A stretch of DNA of 39,429 nucleotides from Klebsiella pneumoniae. Its GTDB lineage: Bacteria; Pseudomonadota; Gammaproteobacteria; Pseudomonadales; Pseudohongiellaceae. Where the stretch lies: NCBI GenBank assembly GCA_945869725.1, contig CAMBPO010000025.1, forward strand, positions 1-39,429. The letters are read 5' to 3'. Below the pieces are notes generated by a model. The model had not been told where the DNA came from. It was given only the letters and a program-made list of their open reading frames with translations, and made no database searches. Shown piece by piece: positions 34,390-39,429 of the stretch. The position numbers were made by a program, and so were the translations under genes. Within the stretch, counting starts at the first letter, position 1. Each line of letters starts with the position of its first letter.

Positions 34390-35160
34390 CTACCAATACG
34401 CTTCGTAGGTCAGTTGACCGCTCAAAGCCGGTTTGTTATCCGCAAAACCGCGCTGCTGCAGCACCGCCACCGCATCTTTGACCATGCCGGGGTTGCCGCA
34501 CAACATAAATTGTGTGCTCTGAGGGCTGAAATCGATGTCCAGAACCGTCTCTAGGGTACCGTTTTGCAGACTTTCCGGAATATGTCCGTGAATGGCAAAC
34601 GGCATCAGCTGAGCCGACGGAGTTTCGCGGCTCACAAAGGCAATCAACTTAAAACGTCCAGGGTAGCGTGTGGCGAGTTCGCTAAACAGTTCCTGATAAC
34701 GCAGATCCTGATTGTGGCGCACCGCATACACCAGAATCACCTTGTCAAAGCGCTTGAAGGGTTCCGCTGTTTTTAACATCGACAGGAAAGGAGACACACC
34801 GGTCCCAGTGGCCAGCAGACACAAAGTATCACTGTCTTGCACCTGCGACAGCGTCAGCGAACCGGCCGCCGCACGCTTGACCCACAGCTGATCGCCGGCG
34901 TTCACATTGGACAATTGATTGGATAAGTCGCCGCCAGTGCGCGCGTAGAAGAAAAATTCCAGCGCCTGATCATCCGGCGCGCTGAGAATGGAATAGGGCT
35001 GCGCGCTGCCCGCTGCGGCGGTTTCGTCAAGGCTGCCCGGCGCCAGCCAAGTGTATTGGCCCGCCTCAAAAGGGGAGACGTCGGCCTCTATCCGCAGTGA
35101 AAAAAGATTATTGGTCCAGTGTGAACAACTTGATACAACACCCTTCACCCAGTCTGTCAT
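34390..35160 (-). CDS. Ferredoxin-NADP(+) reductase (Fpr type)
   Basis: A 256-residue flavoprotein of the Fpr family that passes electrons between NADPH and ferredoxin or flavodoxin. The FAD-binding domain is N-terminal (FEAGQYTWLAPG, then QPYSILSAP), followed by the NADP domain with GTGVSPFLSML (about 119-129), LVYAVRH and MLCGNPGMV. The C-terminus ends in an aromatic Tyr-Trp as in bacterial Fpr. The usual FAD-contact motif Arg-x-Tyr-Ser reads Q54-P-Y-S here, so the Arg is replaced by Gln. It is the first gene of the minus-strand run and diverges from the symporter gene; whether it is functionally tied to the genes downstream is uncertain. Confidence 0.9.
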   Translation of the reverse strand: MTDWVKGVVSSCSHWTNNLFSLRIEADVSPFEAGQYTWLAPGSLDETAAAGSAQPYSILSAPDDQALEFFFYARTGGDLSNQLSNVNAGDQLWVKRAAAGSLTLSQVQDSDTLCLLATGTGVSPFLSMLKTAEPFKRFDKVILVYAVRHNQDLRYQELFSELATRYPGRFKLIAFVSRETPSAQLMPFAIHGHIPESLQNGTLETVLDIDFSPQSTQFMLCGNPGMVKDAVAVLQQRGFADNKPALSGQLTYEAYW

Positions 35161-35218
35161 CTACTACTGCCTGCTGTGGTTTTGCGGAGGGCGCCATTCT
35201 CGCACAAACGGAAAATGA

Positions 35219-35246
35219 TTGGCACTTGGCGCCAAGTTTCTATAGT
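35219..35246 (+). promoter_or_regulatory. Promoter of the symporter gene with an embedded palindromic operator
   Basis: TTGGCA (35219-35224), a 16-bp spacer and TATAGT (35241-35246) form a good sigma70 promoter with a predicted start near 35253 and a leader of about 120 nt. A perfect 14-bp palindrome, ACTTGGCGCCAAGT at 35224-35237, fills most of the spacer, a position that suits a repressor or a MerR-like activator. A further 6-bp inverted repeat (35263-35268 with 35280-35285) lies in the leader. The regulator is unknown. Confidence 0.55.
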
Positions 35247-35371
35247 CTCTGGCCTATGATTAACGGCTGTTTATGACCTAGCCGTGCTTATACGCGGTCA
35301 GACAGAAAACGAGTCAGTTTCAATTTCTAAAACACAACAGGCTCAGAATGCCCAATAACAAGAGGTGAACA

Positions 35372-36655
35372 ATGTCGTCAAATGTGTCCCCATCCCTGAT
35401 TTCCCGTTGGTTCAATACACCCCTGTGGAAACGAATTCTGCTCGCCCTGGTCCTGGGTGCGATTGTGGGTGTCATCTGGGGAGAAGGCGCTCAATCCATC
35501 CGCTGGATCGGTGACCTGTTTATTCGCGCTATTCAGATGGTGGTGGTGCCACTGGTGTTTATCACCATTGTCGCCGGCGTGGTATCCATGGGTGATCCAA
35601 AGCGGCTGGGCTCTCTGGGTATCAAGACGCTGTCGCTGTATATGGTGACCACACTCATTGCCATCACCATTGGTTTGACGCTGGCAGCGCTGATTCAACC
35701 GGGTGTTGGTGTTGATATGTCGGCAGCGGTTCCAGGCACCTTGCAGCAGCCTATTTCGTTTCGTGATCAGCTGATGCGTATTGTGCCCACCAACCCGATT
35801 GCCGCGCTGGCCAGCGGCGATTTTCTCGCCATTATCTTTTTTGCCATTCTGTTTGGTGCCGGCATCATCAGTGTCGGTGCGAGCGGCAAACCCATGGCTG
35901 ACCTGATGGATTCAGGCGCGGCCATCATGCTGAAACTGACCGGCTGGGTCATGGAAGTTGCCCCGTTTGGCGTGTTTGCGCTGATCGCCTGGGTGTCAGG
36001 CACACAGGGTGTCGCGGCGTTGATGGATGTGATTCCGCTGGCTGGTACCGCTACGCTGGCGTTTATTCTGCACTTTGTCCTCATCTACGGCGCTATGATG
36101 AAATTCCTTGTGGGATTGTCGCCTTACAAGTTTTTCCGAAACATTAAAAATGCGTTTCTGGTGGCGTTTTCCACCTCCTCCAGTTCAGCAACACTGCCCG
36201 TCACCATCTCGGTCGCTGAAAAAAATCTGGGCATCAAGCCGGTGATTGCGTCAACCGTTCTGCCTTTGGGCGCAACAATTAACATGGACGGCTCGGCGAT
36301 TTACGTGGGTGTGGTCTCGGTATTTGCCGCACAGGCATTTGGTGTGGATTTAAGCTTGGTGGATTATTTCATCATGGCCGGTGCGACCACGCTGGTCTCT
36401 ATTGGCACCGCAGCGGTCCCGGGAGCCTCCGTATTCTTGATGGCAGGTGTGATGGCCACCATCGGGCTGACCCCTGAGCAGATTGCTTTGGTTGTTGGTT
36501 TTGTATTGCCGTTTGATCGCCCGCTGGACATGATGCGCACCACGTTGAATGTGACGGGTGATCTCACGTGCGCCACCGTAGTGGCCAAATGGGAAGGCGA
36601 GTTTGATGAGGAAATTTTTAATCGTAACAACGAAGAAGTGAATGGAGATAGATAA
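35372..36655 (+). CDS. Dicarboxylate/amino acid:cation symporter (DAACS family)
   Basis: A 427-residue secondary transporter of the GltP/DctA family, taking up glutamate, aspartate or C4-dicarboxylates with protons or sodium. The serine-rich re-entrant loop HP1 reads AFSTSSSSATLPVT (around residue 266), and TM7 has the cation/substrate motif NMDGSAIYVG (around residue 304, Ser where NMDGT is usual). The HP2 region and TM8 follow (GAASVFLMAG-like stretch, then LPFDRPLDMMRTTLNVTGD). The Arg after DMM in TM8 favours an acidic amino acid or dicarboxylate over neutral substrates. AGAGGTGA precedes the ATG. It diverges from the ferredoxin-NADP reductase gene. Confidence 0.95.
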   Translation: MSSNVSPSLISRWFNTPLWKRILLALVLGAIVGVIWGEGAQSIRWIGDLFIRAIQMVVVPLVFITIVAGVVSMGDPKRLGSLGIKTLSLYMVTTLIAITIGLTLAALIQPGVGVDMSAAVPGTLQQPISFRDQLMRIVPTNPIAALASGDFLAIIFFAILFGAGIISVGASGKPMADLMDSGAAIMLKLTGWVMEVAPFGVFALIAWVSGTQGVAALMDVIPLAGTATLAFILHFVLIYGAMMKFLVGLSPYKFFRNIKNAFLVAFSTSSSSATLPVTISVAEKNLGIKPVIASTVLPLGATINMDGSAIYVGVVSVFAAQAFGVDLSLVDYFIMAGATTLVSIGTAAVPGASVFLMAGVMATIGLTPEQIALVVGFVLPFDRPLDMMRTTLNVTGDLTCATVVAKWEGEFDEEIFNRNNEEVNGDR

Positions 36656-36662
36656 CGCTGGC

Positions 36663-36722
36663 GCCGGCAGGTAATCAGGTCAGCAAAGAGCATCAGAAGT
36701 TCCTGATTACCGTGATGCCGGC
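36663..36722. terminator. Large imperfect hairpin between convergent genes
   Basis: GCCGGCA plus GGTAATCAGG (36663-36679) pairs with CCTGATTACC (36702-36711) and, after a 4-base bulge, TGCCGGC (36716-36722). This gives 17 base pairs and a 22-base loop. It fills the gap between the symporter gene and the convergent lipoprotein gene and probably limits read-through in both directions. No T-run follows, so it is not a standard intrinsic terminator. Confidence 0.4.
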
Positions 36723-36730
36723 ACGCGTGT

Positions 36731-37102
36731 TTAGCAGCGGAATGCCCCAAACGTTTGTCGCCCATTCTCGATGGTGGATTCAGGGACAACGCGGTTACCG
36801 CCCAGACGGCCGCCTTCGTTACGGGCCAGACTGATCAGTTCTTCCTGCAGGCGCGCCGCGCCACGCTGGACAAACCCGATATTGTCCATGGCATTAACAT
36901 TGGCAGTACCCACGCGGGTGCAGCCGGCAATATCCTGCGTGGTGGCCACGCGCACGCCCTGACCTTCCGGAGTGATCTGTACCCAACTGCTGCTGCAGGC
37001 GCCGAGTGCCAGTGCGCCGACCATCAGCACCTGTGCCAGGCGTTTATGGTGAGTTGTTTGTTGAGAGGTGGTTGGGTGCAATGCTGTGTGCAGTGTCAAC
37101 AT
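36731..37102 (-). CDS. DUF4156-family lipoprotein
   Basis: A 123-residue lipoprotein with a signal ending ALALGAC (C36) and a short domain whose pattern fits DUF4156: ITPEGQGVRVATTQDIAGCTRVG, then SLARNEGGRLGGNRVV, and a C-terminal FGAFRC. Two Cys beyond the lipid anchor could form a disulfide. The start at 37102 is chosen because the frame upstream to 37210 adds a basic, non-signal stretch; the ribosome site is weak. Its relatives are small outer-membrane-associated lipoproteins of unknown function. Its promoter must lie in the region shared with the SDR operon. Confidence 0.82.
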   Translation of the reverse strand: MLTLHTALHPTTSQQTTHHKRLAQVLMVGALALGACSSSWVQITPEGQGVRVATTQDIAGCTRVGTANVNAMDNIGFVQRGAARLQEELISLARNEGGRLGGNRVVPESTIENGRQTFGAFRC

Positions 37103-37498
37103 AATAATTTCTCGTTTAAGACGGGTCAGATTGACCGGGACAGTTGAATAGTGAGTCTGGACGGACCTGCCAGGTATTATGCGTAATCGCGCTCGGTAAT
37201 CAACCATCAAAGCAGGCAGCGCTCGTGGCAGATATCGCGATGGTGCGCAAGTTCACGTTACTACACTTTGACCCGCGTACAGTACTTGTCTTTGCAAACC
37301 ATTCAGTCATGGGCTTGTAAAGGGCATGTAAAGAGCATGTAAAGGGCATGTAAAGCTCACGTCTAAGGCATGTAAAGGCCGTGTCAAAGGCATGTTGGTA
37401 ACTGTGCTACCATCGCCTTCATTCAGTCAGCAGCGCGTCCCCGCCGTGCTGAAAAATCAGCAGTTAATCGTTAAAAATTAAAAGAAGGAGCAATTCTC
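37103..37498. other. Divergent intergenic region before the SDR operon
   Basis: This 396-bp stretch has no gene. It holds an 11-bp tandem array (37311-37398), a small hairpin TGCTGA-aaaa-TCAGCA (37447-37462) and a strong ribosome site AAGAAGGAG (37482-37490) for the SDR gene. A clear -35/-10 pair was not found for either direction; the minus strand of the array contains several TTTACA and one TTGACA hexamer that resemble -35 boxes. Confidence 0.6.
37311..37398. repeat. 11-bp tandem array upstream of the SDR operon (eight units)
   Basis: Eight consecutive 11-bp units without a break in phase: GGGCTTGTAAA, GGGCATGTAAA, GAGCATGTAAA, GGGCATGTAAA, GCTCACGTCTA, AGGCATGTAAA, GGCCGTGTCAA and AGGCATGTTGG. 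The first four are nearly identical and the fifth and seventh are degenerate. The 11-bp period is close to one turn of DNA, so each GCATGTAAA copy would face the same side. The array ends 100 bp before the SDR start codon. It could be a multi-site protein-binding region or a slippage product. Confidence 0.85.
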
Positions 37499-38239
37499 AT
37501 GCAGGCAAACAACACGGCATTGTCCGGCAAAAACGTGGTGGTTATCGGCGGAACATCCGGTATTGGTCTGGCAACCGCCATTGCGGCCAGCCAGCTTGGC
37601 GCAAACGTCTGGGCGGCCGGCCGCTCGGCAGCACATATGGACAAGGCGGCAGCGGCCATCGCTGCGGCTGGTGTGCAGGTCACCCTGGTGACACTGGATA
37701 CCCATGATGAAGCCGGCATGAACGCATTGTTTACATCCATTGGCACTATTGATCACCTGGTCTCCGCGGCAACAGGCGGCACGCGCACGCTGAAGCCGTT
37801 TATTGAGCAGACCCAGGCACAGTTTGAGGCCGCATTCGGCAAGTTGTGGGGTTATGCCAAAGTGGCGCGCACCGGCGCACCGTTTGTGGCCAAAAACGGT
37901 TCCATTACCTTTGTCAGCGGCGCACCGGCGCGGCGCTTTAAGCCCAACATGTCCGCACTGAGCGCGGTTGGCGGCGCGGTTGAAAACATGGTGCGCAGCC
38001 TGGCGGTTGAGCTCAGTCCTGTCCGCGTCAACGTGGTTGCCCCTGGCATCATTGATACCGCGTTGTTTGACTGGATGGGCGCGGAGAAAAATGACCGGGT
38101 TGCCGCCATGACTCAAGGCCAGCTGGTGCGCCGCATTGGCCGTCCGGAAGAAGTGGCCAGCGCGCTGATTTACCTGATGCTCAATGGCTACGCAACCGGC
38201 ACCACGGTAGACGTCGACGGAGGCCAGTTACTGTCATGA
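37499..38239 (+). CDS. SDR-family protein lacking the catalytic Tyr and Lys
   Basis: A 246-residue short-chain dehydrogenase/reductase fold. The dinucleotide-binding loop is intact (GGTSGIG, residues 17-23) and the Ser of the active site is present (S140 in TFVSGAP). The following YxxxK motif is replaced: the aligned segment reads MSALSAVGGA, giving S152 for Tyr and A156 for Lys. The C-terminal part is normal (RVNVVAPGIIDTALF and a final DVDGGQLLS). It is therefore either a member of a divergent SDR group with another mechanism or a cofactor-binding protein without classical activity. An AAGAAGGAG site precedes the ATG. Its stop overlaps the nitroreductase start by four bases. Confidence 0.88.
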   Translation: MQANNTALSGKNVVVIGGTSGIGLATAIAASQLGANVWAAGRSAAHMDKAAAAIAAAGVQVTLVTLDTHDEAGMNALFTSIGTIDHLVSAATGGTRTLKPFIEQTQAQFEAAFGKLWGYAKVARTGAPFVAKNGSITFVSGAPARRFKPNMSALSAVGGAVENMVRSLAVELSPVRVNVVAPGIIDTALFDWMGAEKNDRVAAMTQGQLVRRIGRPEEVASALIYLMLNGYATGTTVDVDGGQLLS

Positions 38240-38910
38240 GCGCTGCCGAAATCAGTCTTGAACACGCCATCCGCCAGCGCCGTTCGGTACGCGGATACTT
38301 GCCCGATCGGGTGCCAGAGGCGGTGCTGCAGAATATTTTTGAGCTGGCACAACTGGCACCTTCCAACTGCAACGTGCAGCCCTGGAAGGTTTATGTTGCC
38401 AGCGGCGCGCTGCGCGATCGGCTGAGCACAGAGATGCAGCGCCGTATCCGTGAAGGTGTCACGCCCAACCCGGACTACGATTACCGCGGCGATTTTCTGG
38501 GTGAGTACCGCACCCGCCAGGTCGAGTGTGCGGTGGCTCTGTACAACGAGATGGGCATCGAGCGTCACGACAAACCCGGCCGCGAACGCGCCATTTTGCG
38601 TAACTTTGAATTTTTTGACGCGCCGTACATGGCGTTTATTGGCATGGACAAAGCGTTTGGCACCACGGTCGCTATTGATGTTGGCATGTACGCACAGAAT
38701 CTGATGTTGTTACTCGTGGCACATGGACTGCACAGTTGCCCCATGGGTACCATGCGGAACTATCCGGATCTGGTGCGCGAAGCGTTTGACCTGGGAGAAG
38801 AAAATCGTATCCTCTTTGGTCTCGCCTTCGGTTACGAAGACACTGCCGTCCCGGCCAACAAAACCCGCACCACCCGCGATCCGGTATCGGCCAGCGTTAT
38901 GTTCAGGTGA
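38236..38910 (+). CDS. Nitroreductase-family flavoprotein
   Basis: A 224-residue FMN-dependent oxidoreductase of the nitroreductase family. The N-terminal FMN-contact motif is RRSVRGYLPDRV, followed by LAQLAPSNCNVQPWKVYVA and, near the C-terminus, LLVAHGLHSCPMGTMRNYPD and ILFGLAFGYED, all typical of NfnB-like enzymes. It would use NAD(P)H to reduce nitro compounds, quinones or enones; the physiological substrate is unknown. Its ATG overlaps the SDR stop (ATGA), and the receiver-like gene begins 3 bp after its own stop, so the three are expressed together. Confidence 0.92.
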   Translation: MSAAEISLEHAIRQRRSVRGYLPDRVPEAVLQNIFELAQLAPSNCNVQPWKVYVASGALRDRLSTEMQRRIREGVTPNPDYDYRGDFLGEYRTRQVECAVALYNEMGIERHDKPGRERAILRNFEFFDAPYMAFIGMDKAFGTTVAIDVGMYAQNLMLLLVAHGLHSCPMGTMRNYPDLVREAFDLGEENRILFGLAFGYEDTAVPANKTRTTRDPVSASVMFR

Positions 38911-38913
38911 CGT

Positions 38914-39411
38914 ATGAAAGCCAGAAAACCAGTAGTCCTTGTTTATGACATCAACAACAAACTTGTTGATGACGTGGCTCACGCATTAAGTGGCAGCGGA
39001 CTTCTGACCACCATTAATACCTACAACGAAGGCAATGCCACCGATGTGCTGGAGCAATACAATCGCGGGTTTGGTCTGCTCACCAACAAACTCAGCTGCG
39101 TGATTACCGGCTGGAACAGCCACAAAAAACCCCGCGATCAATTTCTCTACCTGATGCGCGATAGGGAGAGCAAAAGCCCGTTACGCGGCGCCACACCGGT
39201 GATCCTGATTACCGAAGATCACCGCCCGGATCTGAAAGAGCGCGCGCTGGAAGCCGGCGTGGTGGCCTACCTGCATATCGACACCTTCAAACAATACCTG
39301 CTGCCGCTGATGGTGGAGTTGCTGGAGAAAAATAATCCGGTTGAGCTCAATCAGCGCGCGCGCTTGTTGTTTGCCAAGGAACAATACGCCAACGAGAGTG
39401 AAGACGTCTGA
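38914..39411 (+). CDS. Degenerate receiver-like (CheY-fold) protein
   Basis: A 165-residue protein whose pattern follows a response-regulator receiver: beta1 VVLVYDINN, a central strand SCVITGW, beta4 TPVILITEDH with the conserved Thr (T100), then GVVAYLHIDTF and a last helix. The phospho-acceptor position after the third strand is Gly or Thr (ITGW) instead of Asp, only one acidic residue (D12) sits after beta1, and the Lys of the usual Lys-Pro is absent. Phosphorylation is therefore unlikely, and it resembles the pseudo-receivers that act by protein contact. No output domain is attached. An AGGTGA overlaps the upstream stop as ribosome site. Fold assignment is by pattern only. Confidence 0.7.
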   Translation: MKARKPVVLVYDINNKLVDDVAHALSGSGLLTTINTYNEGNATDVLEQYNRGFGLLTNKLSCVITGWNSHKKPRDQFLYLMRDRESKSPLRGATPVILITEDHRPDLKERALEAGVVAYLHIDTFKQYLLPLMVELLEKNNPVELNQRARLLFAKEQYANESEDV

Positions 39412-39429
39412 TCCACGTGTCCAGGTTGG

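Noticed and set aside
37311..37398. CRISPR-like array
   Set aside because: The units are 11 bp and directly adjacent, with no spacers; no cas genes are present.
37478..38116. Minus-strand frame of 212 codons opposite the SDR gene
   Set aside because: The SDR frame has the ribosome site, family motifs and operon overlap; the antisense frame has none.

Overview
The window looks like chromosomal DNA of a gammaproteobacterium of moderate GC (mid-50s percent by eye). The speB-speA pair, a CopC/CopD pair, the MoxR/DUF58/transglutaminase cluster, a TAXI-type fused TRAP permease, a SpmA/SpmB fusion protein and a DUF4156 lipoprotein all fit a free-living, probably aquatic, gammaproteobacterium. The genus is not determinable from what can be seen. 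Coding density is high. No rRNA, tRNA, CRISPR array, insertion sequence or prophage was seen.

Layout. 1-571: the start of an ABC-2-type ATPase gene, cut by the window edge. 897-4302 (minus): putrescine synthesis (speB, speA) followed by a VOC-family protein. 4565-9243 (plus): a two-gene RND efflux system (lipoprotein adaptor plus HAE1-type pump). 9212-9847 (minus): beta-carbonic anhydrase. 10097-11499 (plus): copC-copD. 11477-12670 (minus): Bcr/CflA-type MFS exporter. 12719-20045 (minus): a tightly packed cluster in the order TM2-domain protein, DUF58, TgpA-like transglutaminase, MoxR ATPase, TPR protein. 20091-24543 (minus): SpmAB-like protein, TAXI solute-binding lipoprotein and TRAP permease. 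24591-25022 (minus): exported NIPSNAP protein. 25125-35160 (minus): a seven-gene run of ferredoxin-NADP reductase, M16 peptidase lipoprotein, ABC ATPase, ABC-2 permease, double-PDZ lipoprotein and two exported FG-GAP/VCBS proteins. 35372-36655 (plus): dicarboxylate/amino acid symporter. 36731-37102 (minus): DUF4156 lipoprotein. 37499-39411 (plus): a three-gene operon of an atypical SDR, a nitroreductase and a degenerate receiver-like protein.

Three things stand out. (1) Five unrelated genes carry in-frame short tandem repeats of 12 or 21 bp, four of them at the extreme N-terminus, and an 11-bp tandem array lies upstream of the SDR operon. (2) The M16-ABC-PDZ-FG-GAP gene run looks like one cell-envelope machine and matches no named system known to me. 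(3) The last operon encodes two proteins of enzyme or signalling folds that lack their usual key residues (an SDR without the Tyr/Lys pair, a receiver without the phospho-acceptor Asp).

All assignments come from reading motifs and gene order. No database search was made.
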